NCBI GenBank assembly: GCA_900767025.1
Contig: CAAFXS010000043.1
Span: forward strand, 1-64,000
Length of the DNA stretch: 64,000 nucleotides
Source of the DNA: Clostridia bacterium
Lineage (GTDB): Bacteria > Bacillota > Clostridia > Oscillospirales > Acutalibacteraceae
Direction of reading: 5' to 3'
Shown here in pieces: positions 45,801-52,066 of this stretch. Each line of letters starts with the position of its first letter. The stretch's first letter is position 1. Under the pieces are notes generated by a model, which searched no databases, was not told the origin of the DNA, and worked only from the letters and a program-made list of their open reading frames with translations. The translations under genes and the position numbers were made by a program.

Positions 45801-46425
45801 TGTTCCCGAAATTAACCTTAAACAAGGTGACACTGTTCTTAAGGACAACGACTTGATTCAGGTTGACGCCGATACTCAGAAAGCAGCCGTAAGCCTTGCA
45901 CTGAATGACGGTGCAATGTATAGGTCAGCCGACATATCTGTAAGCGAGGAAAACGGCGTAACTGCTGTTGTTAACGGCACAAGCGTTGAAATTACAAAGT
46001 CTGTTGACAAGGGAAGCTTAAAGGTAACAGCAACGGTTATTGACGATTACGGCAGAGAGTATACAAAGACATATACCTTAAGCGTAATTGATGAGCCTGT
46101 TCCTGCAACCGCCATTGCAATGACCTTTGACGGTGTGGTTGTTGAAGGCACCTTTGCTAAAACAGATTATGCAAAGAATTATTCCGATTTTGTTGATATT
46201 CAGCTTGGCTATGTAACCACTCCTGAGAATGCAAACACAATTACCGGTGTAACCTATACATCCTCTGCACCATTATGGATTGCAGTTGATGAAAACGGTG
46301 TGCTTAAACTTACCACAGCAGGAAAGCTTCGTTCTCCGAGAACAGCAACAATTACCTGTACTGTGACCAATGCCGACGGCACCACAGCTTCAGCCTCTGT
46401 TACGGTAACACTGGCAACTGTATAA
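39817..46425 (+). CDS. Giant secreted Big_2/FIVAR repeat surface protein
   Basis: 2202 residues. A signal peptide occupies residues 1-33 (ISILLAVLMAFTGILPATAAFA). About 800 residues of irregular Ig-like Big_2 repeats follow (for example WRSSDPAIASVDPITGIVTG near 460). Then come about four modules of roughly 265 residues from residue 860 to 2000. Each module is a Big domain (TSSNPNISVDANG), a Big_2 domain (WTSSDEEIATVDQNGVVTF) and a FIVAR-type three-helix unit (NEVDAMYAELKNAYESLEKY). No LPXTG, SLH or dockerin was seen, so anchoring is unknown. The role is likely adhesion or glycan binding. The LRR/dockerin-like protein follows 13 bp later. Confidence 0.88.
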   Translation: MKKRIFRKRAISILLAVLMAFTGILPATAAFAGDGVEGYYHLELFYKDTDTIVPSTMPNPNNPEEEVNYIEYMHEGDELNLTYKLIDTAMPDNGYVKWYSETPALVDVTQEGVVKAFDSSKGAAIHTWIDNEVKTVPLVGSAMAKVIEKALFNEYVDLETMDTEGIIELVEAAFGTGSPLDEYFETYKGELIDSLRYYLDNINSNVHCQLFSENGTLLSDDYLQVNVLKSEEWYANFLPNGTHITNKSQINTTVAVGSEVQLYALTTPARLEYGCVYSVKSSSVFEQGKVVATVDDSGLVKFKNTGTVTIMVSPDSEQVIQNILKLVNYFYEINGEMINSDQLADILIKYIGIDMNRNVLAALLDTCFAIYEIYEDTGDPVRLTATAVKIIANLVLQFAYNDTITFTVVEAKPITDFRIEGVNPDDEEQMNTSVLSVKEGAQIKLRITDVVPSVGDVSDITWRSSDPAIASVDPITGIVTGRDAGGSLGALSSNTCRIYAVSAANMVERSVQITITGKTGKYLSDVEILGEQYLEMGMETDYTYQIYPKRVAENDNLYISWGILTGDDEDGNPVYAWADAENPVTDGRGQLEANGHYTVLSGGTTTIALNAKTGYYLSNGNFYEISNITKTMDITNGIPVDSITLSVAGVKGIVSSIVGTEVVKIGDEELTYVSVKPDTQYYGAGASLSAQVYPENASNQTLTWIVDNSNYDQTISDDTHTIDVRQHVGHETADAVNVYAVSADGKVRSNVITICVSKNTVTENYITDKDKNQIESIDVINGKQADIYHDISFKKNNDGTYSACYKCNWYSSDESIFSVTPKNNDNRDATITANDVGTATLYCISADGGKMDTIQVTVYPDKEYLKNIVELCDKTSIKKTKDNATLYRQYSRKLDLAYTVLYDEPMASQTACDTYADELLIAFYKLGGFVGIAGVDIRAKGGDSLPSDHITVSVGSTSNYKNYSYDFDYKIAPKDAMYSKITWTSSNPNISVDANGVCRPTSNDPCAAIITCTVTDYMGTEISDSVFLSFARTAVTGISLNKTTIENGLINTTETLTATVTPKPVGVVGGASCTDVYWTSSDEEIATVDQNGVVTFLEGGTCMIIATTYDGGFVAQCLVNVVTNYTDLELLIQQYTDLQLSEANFYPDSWAVYTAAMAKAQKIVTERKSSQNEVDAMYAELKNAYESLEKYTYINAVELYLDGEQTSEFYQYDLGLLTEGISYKNAILDLNVRLYPNNASYKNVVWSSSTSDIAVTSDGKASPTANKSCYGRITCVVWDHFGNSFEDSVWVSFAYVPVTSLGLSEESIYGPVDSTRRLVCTVYPTGDSLTHIGKASIQDYYWESDNEEIATVDQTGLVTFKKAGATVVRAVSYDGGISAECIVCTEGDRTALKKAVDAYKNVDYTEYEYDYGMAFKNAYEAAQKAMTDVTYSQEQIDEATNNLVNAYNALEAHPYIKSTDVTVEYTTYATPAVGSEKQKTSGTIGSTNALSVNLSSSDYSNWNDYNRVSLNAVASPSNAMYKSIAWNVDSSQDMKTSVSNNAISLVPKERSSGAWAILTATITDHYDRTIQKTVYVTMSDNVCTGFDITDASKNIYVTASPTKINYTVSGSPEFTNIVWTSDNENVVKVNENGELVPVEMGSATVTGKTVDGGFTDKLAVTVQTDFRTLASKQSQYYDLIQQVKDGYTYTEESLNNLSVVVAEAQTMINDGKATQAEVEDMIVRLDNAYNALEYYVAVTSVKVGAVEDTNVTVVKDGYIHYIGTFINNTQVLLKPVFNDENAVYTELTWTSSNPNITVDENGILINNSASAGVTEVTCTVSNVFGATFTASAYVSFARNAVTGISFADEMVFGAPAQTLTLTPNITNAANATTSYVKECTYTTSDPSVATVDDNGVVTFLTQGTATITATTKDGGYSATIQAVTTWDTTALKAAIDEAEQINYTDYAYDYGTAFNEALVKAKEVYQNVYASQAEIDSACVALTEAMNALNGHEFVVPEINLKQGDTVLKDNDLIQVDADTQKAAVSLALNDGAMYRSADISVSEENGVTAVVNGTSVEITKSVDKGSLKVTATVIDDYGREYTKTYTLSVIDEPVPATAIAMTFDGVVVEGTFAKTDYAKNYSDFVDIQLGYVTTPENANTITGVTYTSSAPLWIAVDENGVLKLTTAGKLRSPRTATITCTVTNADGTTASASVTVTLATV

Positions 46426-46438
46426 GGGGGTATGGAAT

Positions 46439-47788
46439 ATGAGTAAATCCCTTAAAAAACTATTTTCTGTATTTCTTTCATTTGTCTTAACGGCAACGCT
46501 CCTGTCCGCAGGGGCAGTTGCCTTCGGTGAGGATTTGGTTGCGATTAACTCAACTAATTTCAGCGACCCTGTTTTCAGAAAGGTTCTTTTGACAAAGGAG
46601 ATAGACACAAACCAGGACGGCGTTCTTAATGCCCAGGAAAGAGGCGTTGACGAGCTTCAGATTTCCGGTCTGCTTGATAAGTATTATCCCAACGAACAGA
46701 TTTCAAGCCTTGACGGTATTGAGCATTTTACAGAGCTTAAAATTCTCCGTTGCGGTGATATCGGCCTTGAAAGCCTTGATGTTTCTTCACTTATCAACCT
46801 GTCAATCCTTACCTGTCAGGGTAACTATCTCACAAGCCTTGACCTGTCGGCAAACTATTACCTCACCGCCGTTCAGTGTGACGCTAATGAGCTGACAGAG
46901 CTGCTTCTTCCTGTAAGCAGTACATTCCAGACTCTTCAGTGTCAGAATAACTATCTGACCTCGCTGGAGCTGATTGATGTTCCGAATATTGTTTCTTTGA
47001 GATGTGACCATAACGAGTTTTCGTCTATTGATTTTTCATCGGCAACAAAGCTTAGCTTCCTTAACTGTAAGGGTAATCATTTGGCATCAATTGATTTGAG
47101 CAAAACCCAGCTTTCAGGCATTACCGAATACTATCTGGGCGGTCAGGAAATAACTCTCAGAGCAGAAATCCAGGGCGATAATATCGTAATTCCCTTTGAG
47201 GGCTACGGAATTAATACCGTAAATTATATGGGCAGTACCCTTGAGGATTACGGAACAGGCGCAGGCTTTGATTACGACAGGTTTAATGTCACAAGCGTTG
47301 ATGAAATAAAGGACGGCTTTACATATTACTGTTCACCGATGCTTGACACTGCGGAAAATATGTCTGTTAATGTAACCGTTGAAAGAGATTTCTTCGAGGT
47401 TAAATTCTATAACGACAGCGCACTTACAGAGCTTTTAAGCAAGAGCTATGTTTCCGAGCATCAGGCGGCAGTTGAACCTGAAATCACTGCAATTCCTCAG
47501 TGCAAGGCCTTTGACAGATGGAACGAAAGCGTTGACGATATAACATCTGATATGAGCGTTTATGTTGTTTGGAAGGACAGCCACGGTTATGTTCCGTATT
47601 CAATAGCAAGCGATAACGATACCGTTACCGTAAAATGTAATGACTGTGGCAGCAGCTACACCGTAAGCTTTATTTCATTAGTTAATAAAAAAGACGGCGA
47701 CGCAGTCTTTGATAAAAATATAGATGTTATTAAGGACGGATATATCAACGCCAAGGACTATGCAAAGCTACTTAAAATGGTTAGATAA
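46439..47788 (+). CDS. Secreted LRR protein with dockerin-like C-terminus
   Basis: 449 residues. A signal peptide (LFSVFLSFVLTATLLSAGAVAFG) precedes an EF-hand-like DTNQDGVLNAQE (about 62) and 7-8 leucine-rich repeats of about 21 residues (for example LTSLDLSANYYLTAVQCDAN) up to about 235. A FIVAR-less beta region follows, with a Cys pair near 398. The last 40 residues (VFDKNIDVIKDGYINAKDYAKLLKM) resemble the second half of a type I dockerin, with the Ca-loop partly kept (IKDGYINAKDYA). It lies 13 bp after the giant surface gene and is co-transcribed. It would dock into cohesins if the first half is functional, but it looks degenerate. Confidence 0.82.
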   Translation: MSKSLKKLFSVFLSFVLTATLLSAGAVAFGEDLVAINSTNFSDPVFRKVLLTKEIDTNQDGVLNAQERGVDELQISGLLDKYYPNEQISSLDGIEHFTELKILRCGDIGLESLDVSSLINLSILTCQGNYLTSLDLSANYYLTAVQCDANELTELLLPVSSTFQTLQCQNNYLTSLELIDVPNIVSLRCDHNEFSSIDFSSATKLSFLNCKGNHLASIDLSKTQLSGITEYYLGGQEITLRAEIQGDNIVIPFEGYGINTVNYMGSTLEDYGTGAGFDYDRFNVTSVDEIKDGFTYYCSPMLDTAENMSVNVTVERDFFEVKFYNDSALTELLSKSYVSEHQAAVEPEITAIPQCKAFDRWNESVDDITSDMSVYVVWKDSHGYVPYSIASDNDTVTVKCNDCGSSYTVSFISLVNKKDGDAVFDKNIDVIKDGYINAKDYAKLLKMVR

Positions 47789-47802
47789 CATAACACAAAG
47801 CA

Positions 47803-47841
47803 AAACCCCTGCGAACTAAATGTTCGCAGGGGTTTGTTTAT
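47803..47841 (+). terminator. Bidirectional terminator after the LRR gene
   Basis: AAACCCCTGCGAAC / GTTCGCAGGGGTTT hairpin, then TGTTTATTG. It separates converging genes. Confidence 0.85.
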
Positions 47842-47849
47842 TGTTTCAA

Positions 47850-49178
47850 TTATGCGATGGTTACCGAACCGCCGTTGTTTGATGAGGCATAGCCAATCCA
47901 GGTGGTACCTGTGTTAAGATTAACAGGTTTACCCTGTGAGTCCTTAATAACAATTACGCCGTTTTCAACGGACCATACAATGTCCGTAACGGTTCCCTGG
48001 CTGGCAAGATTTCCGTTTCCGCCTGCAAGTCTGTAATTGCAGTAGGTTTCCGATGAACCGCTGTTTTTGTAATTTGATTTAACAACATATTCGGTTTGGT
48101 CAAACAGGATAAGCAAATTCTTTCTGCTGACATCTGTTTGGTAATCGGTGGAGTGATACATTTTGTCCTCAGCGTTATATGCCCAGTCTCTTATCTTTGA
48201 GCGTGAAGAGAATTTTAACGCCAATGTTGAGCAGGTATCTGTGCCCACTGCCTTTGCCTCGGAATTAAAGCTGAATTTTGTATAATTCTTCTCATTAGCC
48301 TCTGTTCTGAAGCCAAGCTTGTCAATGGCGGCAGGCAGGTTTTTGCCGTAAAGAACGCCTGTGTGCTCTGTGGAAACATTCCTTGTTTTGTCTCTGCCGT
48401 AAAGTCCTACGGTGTCGTTAAATGCCATTTGGTTGATATGGTCAACATTATCCTGTGAAAATACGGAGTCTGCACCCACATAATCGCCCTTGCTGGAGCT
48501 TTGTCCCCAGTGAATGAATATAGCGTCAAAAAGCTCACTGAATTTGATAAACGGCGGGCGGGCACTGCGCATGGGTCCAACCTGTTCAGGCAAAGCGGTA
48601 TAATCTGCATATAGCCACAGCATTCTTGATTCTCCGCCTTCAACCTCGCCCTCCACAATAATGTCAGGTGGATTGTTTTCATCATCAATGCCCCACTGGG
48701 GTCTTGCCTGATAAGCGTTTTCAACAACAAGAGCCACAGGGCGTTTGTCCGCCGCATCCTTGTTGTAATCAGGCTCATTAGTAAGTGGATTAACATAAAT
48801 TATCGGAGCCGCGGTAGTGGTTGTGGTGGTTGTAGTTGTGACAGTTGTTTCCGGCTCCTTGTTTTTGTTGTGAAGCACCGTAAAGGCGGTGGCAAGAGCA
48901 ACGGCAACAACTGCAATCACTGCAATGACTATTATTACAGCCTTTTTTCTGCCCGGCGGTGTGTATAAATCCTCCGGGTCGCACTCGGCGTATTCTTCGG
49001 CACGGCTGATATGGGAAATAAGCTCATCAGCATCCTTTACAGGCTCGTTGCTCTCCGGCGGATTGTCTTTAGCAATATCGCTTTCAATATTCTGCTCTGA
49101 GGCTTCCTGGGGAGCATCATTATCATTTTTTTGTTTAAGTTCGTTTAGAATATTATCAAGTTCATTTGAATCAGGCAT
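47850..49178 (-). CDS. DUF3048 membrane-anchored protein (YerB-like)
   Basis: About 442 residues. A cytoplasmic, acidic N-terminus of about 80 residues precedes a membrane helix (about 87-108, AVIIVIAVIAVVAVALATAF) and a Thr-rich linker (TTVTTTTTTTTTAAP). The remainder is a DUF3048 domain: RPVALVVENAYQARPQWGID, EGEVEGGESRMLWLYAD, PMRSARPPFIKFSELFDA, GVLYGKNLPAAI. YerB-like proteins are surface lipoproteins of unknown function. Here a transmembrane anchor replaces the lipid. The ATG at 49178 is used because AGGAGG lies 6 bases upstream. Confidence 0.85.
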   Translation of the reverse strand: MPDSNELDNILNELKQKNDNDAPQEASEQNIESDIAKDNPPESNEPVKDADELISHISRAEEYAECDPEDLYTPPGRKKAVIIVIAVIAVVAVALATAFTVLHNKNKEPETTVTTTTTTTTTAAPIIYVNPLTNEPDYNKDAADKRPVALVVENAYQARPQWGIDDENNPPDIIVEGEVEGGESRMLWLYADYTALPEQVGPMRSARPPFIKFSELFDAIFIHWGQSSSKGDYVGADSVFSQDNVDHINQMAFNDTVGLYGRDKTRNVSTEHTGVLYGKNLPAAIDKLGFRTEANEKNYTKFSFNSEAKAVGTDTCSTLALKFSSRSKIRDWAYNAEDKMYHSTDYQTDVSRKNLLILFDQTEYVVKSNYKNSGSSETYCNYRLAGGNGNLASQGTVTDIVWSVENGVIVIKDSQGKPVNLNTGTTWIGYASSNNGGSVTIA

Positions 49179-49314
49179 AGCATACCTCCTGTGTTTTTTT
49201 ACATTGTACCACATATTTCCTTATTTTTCATCATTTTTTCCGTAAATTAAAAATTTATTGTTATTGTTGATTTAAAATACAGTTTATAGTAAAATAATAA
49301 CCGAAGGTGATGAT

Positions 49315-49938
49315 ATGGCAAAAACAATACCTATGATTGTTACTAACAGCAACATATTAGTCAAGGACCGTGAAACCGACGAGTTTAAGACCTTTAATAT
49401 GCCCGGCATTAATCCGGTTCCCAACATTCCCTTTTATCACTGCTTTGCGGAAAAAATTGCCGAGGGTCAGTATTATTTTAAGGAATTTTTAAAGGATATT
49501 TACGGCAAAAAGCTGTCAAAATATATCCTTGCTATTATTGTACCCGATGACACAACCAAGCTTGAATCAATTTTTATAAATGAATTTTTCGTCAATTCAG
49601 GTGCCTGCAAGGCGGTGGCGCAAATGCCTATGGCTTTGGCAGTGTCAAAGGATGATGATAAATATATCTGTGTTTCAAAATCACAACGCAGTGTGGTGCT
49701 TGAATATGTAAGGGATCACGAGATTGTTGTTAAAAAGAATTATGACCTGAAGGATTATGACCCGAAGCAGATAATTGCGGACGCAGGTGTTATTCATATT
49801 GATGTGGAGTATAATGAAGTGCCTGTTTTTGTCAATAATTTTAATTCAAATATGGACGACCTTTTTGAAATGGGCGAAATTATCAGCCCTAAAAGCTTTA
49901 TGAAAAAAATAGCCGTAATTGATGTTGAAAAGCTGTAA
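49315..49938 (+). CDS. Actin/MreB-like protein fragment lacking ATPase motifs (tentative)
   Basis: A 207-residue protein of no certain family. The stretch LAIIVPDDTTKLESIFINEFFVNSGACKAV then AQMPMALAVS resembles the MreB segment of the form CVPSGxTxxExxAVxEAAxxAGAxxVYLIEEPMAAAIG. The next part (YICVSKSQRSVVLEYVRDHEIV) sits where MreB has its phosphate-2 DIGGGTTEVAVI. Those DxGxGT residues are gone, and there is no phosphate-1 or adenosine motif, so if related it cannot hydrolyse ATP. It is divergent from the DUF3048 gene. The relation is based on reading alone. Confidence 0.4.
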   Translation: MAKTIPMIVTNSNILVKDRETDEFKTFNMPGINPVPNIPFYHCFAEKIAEGQYYFKEFLKDIYGKKLSKYILAIIVPDDTTKLESIFINEFFVNSGACKAVAQMPMALAVSKDDDKYICVSKSQRSVVLEYVRDHEIVVKKNYDLKDYDPKQIIADAGVIHIDVEYNEVPVFVNNFNSNMDDLFEMGEIISPKSFMKKIAVIDVEKL

Positions 49939-49950
49939 TATTAAAAACGC

Positions 49951-49982
49951 CTCTGCAAATAATAAATGCAGAGGTGATTTTT
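49951..49982 (+). terminator. Terminator-like hairpin whose 3' arm contains a Shine-Dalgarno
   Basis: CCTCTGCA (49951-49958) pairs with TGCAGAGG (49967-49974), followed by TGATTTTTTT. The 3' arm, GAGGTGA, lies five bases before the TTG start of the next ORF, so the same bases could end one transcript and start translation of the next. Confidence 0.6.
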
Positions 49983-50174
49983 TTGAAAAAGGATAAAAAG
50001 CAAAGCAAAAACGGAAAGCTCGAGAAAAACAACAAAACGGTTATTGACCTGACCTCATATATCAGTCCGGAAATGGTTAACAGCGATGTTAACGGCAGCT
50101 ATACCGGCGTTACTGCGGAAACCTATTACGGCGATGAGCCGGAGGTTCCTGTTCAGGATTCCGACGACCTTTAA
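49983..50174 (+). CDS. Small Lys/Asn-rich protein of unknown function
   Basis: A roughly 63-residue ORF with a basic N-terminus (KKDKKQSKNGKLEKNNK) and an acidic C-terminus ending EVPVQDSDDL. TTG 49983 with GAGGTGA five bases before is the likely start. An in-frame GTG at 49974 lies within the hairpin. No family was recognised and no membrane segment is present. Charge separation suggests a partly disordered protein. Confidence 0.5.
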   Translation: MKKDKKQSKNGKLEKNNKTVIDLTSYISPEMVNSDVNGSYTGVTAETYYGDEPEVPVQDSDDL

Positions 50175-50203
50175 TTAAGCAGTCTTGCTCTACTCTGCGT
50201 AGG

Positions 50204-50494
50204 TTGATTAGCCGAGGCTCCTGTGGTATCACTCTCCCTGCTCTTGAGGAGGAAGAGTGCAGTGAAAGCCACAATGTTAAAATTCAGCAGATTGAGGATG
50301 AATATTATGTTTCCGTCAGTCACCCGATGACAAAGGAGCATTATATATCGTTTATAGCATATATCACAACTGACAAGGTGCAGGGTGTCAAGCTTTATCC
50401 CGAGGCCTGCGCAGAGGCAAGGTTTAAAATGTCCGGCAGGGGTAAAATCTGCTTTTACTGTAACAAATACGGTCTGTTCACTAAATCGGTATAA
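50204..50494 (+). pseudogene. Truncated superoxide-reductase-like (HTH-linked) domain
   Basis: The frame is open from 50138 but has no convincing start or ribosome binding site. The TTG at 50204 is weak. The sequence GSCGITLPALEEEE, VSHPMTKEHYISFIAYI, VKLYPEACAEARFKM and FYCNKYGLF matches the superoxide-reductase-like C-terminal domain found after an HTH domain in Clostridial regulators. The N-terminal HTH and its CxxC are missing. Of the iron-site ligands, the HPM and EHY histidines and the CN cysteine remain, but the usual CNxHGL histidine is tyrosine. It is probably a decayed gene. Confidence 0.6.
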
Positions 50495-50497
50495 ACA

Positions 50498-50525
50498 AAG
50501 GCACCCTCAAAAAAGAGGGTGCCTT
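50498..50525 (+). terminator. Strong inverted repeat after the SOR-like remnant
   Basis: AAGGCACCCTC and GAGGGTGCCTT pair perfectly around six A. There is little T run after it, so it may be a weak terminator or a separator. Confidence 0.6.
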
Positions 50526-50552
50526 GCTATATGTTAAGAGTTATAGTATAAT
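50524..50552 (+). promoter_or_regulatory. Promoter of the AT-rich membrane protein gene
   Basis: TTGCTA (50524-50529), 17 bases, TATAAT (50547-50552). The -35 overlaps the end of the inverted repeat. Confidence 0.6.
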
Positions 50553-50579
50553 AAATTGAAAGCATCAAGGAGGGTAAAT

Positions 50580-51044
50580 ATGAAAAAAGAAAATAAAATA
50601 ATATTTTTTTCGGTAATTGCTGTTACTCTATCAGAAATCGCGTTTTATTACATAGTCGAAATTATAAATTCCTTTTTTGAAAATAATGCTTTTATGTATA
50701 GAATTTTCCCCTTTGCTTTATTTTTACCGTTTTCATTATTCGCTTATGGATTTATTTTGCCGAAGGTGTTAAAGCGATTTTCGATTAATACAAAATTACT
50801 TTTCAAAGTTTTTATGATATTTAATATTGTATATAATTTAGTATGCTGTCTTGGCAGTATGACAGTTTCGCTAATTTTTATGTTCATAAATCCAAATATC
50901 TCGTCTTTGACATCTGTGCTTGATATTTTGAATTATTACAATATAGGAAATGATGTTTTGGGAAATATTTTGTATGCTTTACTCATAATTGCCATAACAT
51001 TAATTAAACCTATTTTGTTAAAACGCTCTTTAGAAAAGCAATGA
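50580..51044 (+). CDS. Small AT-rich polytopic membrane protein
   Basis: A 154-residue protein with about four hydrophobic helices (about 8-30, 42-62, 75-105, 128-150) and no recognised family. The start at 50580 follows AAGGAGGGT. Base composition is clearly poorer in G+C than the neighbours (many ATA/AAA/TTT codons), unlike the mid-40s surroundings, which suggests recent gain. It ends near the CHAP terminator hairpin on the other side. Confidence 0.65.
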   Translation: MKKENKIIFFSVIAVTLSEIAFYYIVEIINSFFENNAFMYRIFPFALFLPFSLFAYGFILPKVLKRFSINTKLLFKVFMIFNIVYNLVCCLGSMTVSLIFMFINPNISSLTSVLDILNYYNIGNDVLGNILYALLIIAITLIKPILLKRSLEKQ

Positions 51045-51056
51045 TTAGATTATATG

Positions 51057-51083
51057 AAAAAATCGCACCTTAAATGAAAGGTG
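51057..51083. terminator. Bidirectional terminator between membrane protein and CHAP genes
   Basis: AAATCGCACC / GGTGCGATTTTTTT hairpin around TTAAATGAAA. A runs on one side and T runs on the other allow use by both strands. Confidence 0.85.
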
Positions 51084-51091
51084 CGATTTTT

Positions 51092-51733
51092 TTACTTATT
51101 CAAAAGCATATTGTTGTTTGGGTTTATTTTGTTATTGCTTTGAGCGAATTCCAAGGCGGTAAAGCAGTTTTTCTCTTTCAAAGTGAAATAGCTTTCCTCC
51201 ATTTTGTATGAGGGCTCTTTTGCGGGAGGTTCTTCCTCCTTCTCCTCATAAGCGTAGATATAGCCGTAAAAATACTGACCGTAGTGGCTATACATATTGG
51301 TATACTTTGCAGTGTTAAAATATGTTCCGCCCCAGTGGGATTCGGAAATTGTAATCGTTCCGTCGTCGGCAATTTCTTCAACAACTGCCACATGGCCTGA
51401 CCAGCAGGCAACTGCGCCTAATTTCGGTTCACTGCCGTAATCGTAGTAACCGTTTGACTTGTTGATAAACCACCATTCACCGGCATTACCTCTGCTGATT
51501 TTCGGTGCCTCGCCGTTAAGCTCATAAATTCTGCCGTAGGCATATGCAACGCAGTTTGGCATACCGTAGCCTGTTTGTGAATAAGCGTTAAGCTCTCTTG
51601 TGTAATAAGGCTCGCCGCTGGGTGCGGTTAATCTTGCCTCATATTTCTGTGCAAATACTGTCGTGGGGAAAACGGTTATTATGATTAGAATAAATAAAAC
51701 GGTTACAATGCTGTTTCGTAAGAGTCTTTTCAT
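51092..51733 (-). CDS. Secreted CHAP-domain amidase/peptidase
   Basis: 213 residues. A signal peptide (NSIVTVLFILIIITVFPTTVFA, cleaved near residue 28) precedes a CHAP domain. Its catalytic Cys is in GMPNCVAYAYGRI and His in GHVAVVEEIADDGTITISES, with a GAVACWSG turn. CHAP enzymes cut peptidoglycan peptides or amides, for example in daughter-cell separation. The C-terminal 45 residues are Glu/Lys-rich with no known binding module. The gene is monocistronic. Confidence 0.85.
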   Translation of the reverse strand: MKRLLRNSIVTVLFILIIITVFPTTVFAQKYEARLTAPSGEPYYTRELNAYSQTGYGMPNCVAYAYGRIYELNGEAPKISRGNAGEWWFINKSNGYYDYGSEPKLGAVACWSGHVAVVEEIADDGTITISESHWGGTYFNTAKYTNMYSHYGQYFYGYIYAYEEKEEEPPAKEPSYKMEESYFTLKEKNCFTALEFAQSNNKINPNNNMLLNK

Positions 51734-52066
51734 AGTAGCTGCTCCTTTCCGGCATAATTATTGCCTATGCACAACAACAATTGGCATTTTAACACAGAAA
51801 GGGCGTCGTAATCTATGGCAATCATCACCAAGGATTTTGTAACCTTTTTGTCATATTTGTAACTAATATACAAAATTTAGACAAAATGCTTGACAAAATG
51901 TAATTATTTATCGGACTTTTGTCTATTATTGCAAAGCTTTACACCCGTTTAATATATACAAATATATCCTAAATTTGCTTTAATATTGTAAAAATTTTAT
52001 CTTGAAACAGAAAATAAAATTGTATATAATAATTCTATTATTTTATTTTTTACGGAGGATATGTAT
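51734..52066. other. 333-base intergenic region between the CHAP gene and guaA
   Basis: AT-rich with no gene seen. It contains the inverted motif TAGACAAA (51878-51885) and TTTGTCTA (51918-51925, extended to TTTGTCTATTAT), which matches the operator-like motif at 39665-39702. The guaA promoter is at the right end, and the promoter of the divergent CHAP gene should lie at the left. No purine riboswitch was found. Confidence 0.6.
52002..52030 (+). promoter_or_regulatory. guaA promoter (TTGAAA-17-TATAAT)
   Basis: TTGAAA at 52002-52007 and TATAAT at 52025-52030, 17-base spacer, about 37 bp before the start. The leader is too short for a purine riboswitch. Confidence 0.75.

Noticed and set aside
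48790..48984. Thr-rich stretch and alternative frame within the DUF3048 gene
   Set aside because: It is a low-complexity linker after the membrane helix (TTT-rich), not a separate gene.
50180..50230. A TGA in the frame before the SOR-like domain as a selenocysteine codon
   Set aside because: The frame before TGA does not align with the SOR family, and no SECIS-like hairpin follows. A truncated gene is simpler.
52031..52066. A purine riboswitch before guaA, and one before purL or purA
   Set aside because: The distance from promoter to start is under 45 bases at guaA and purA. No purine-aptamer core is seen upstream of purL.
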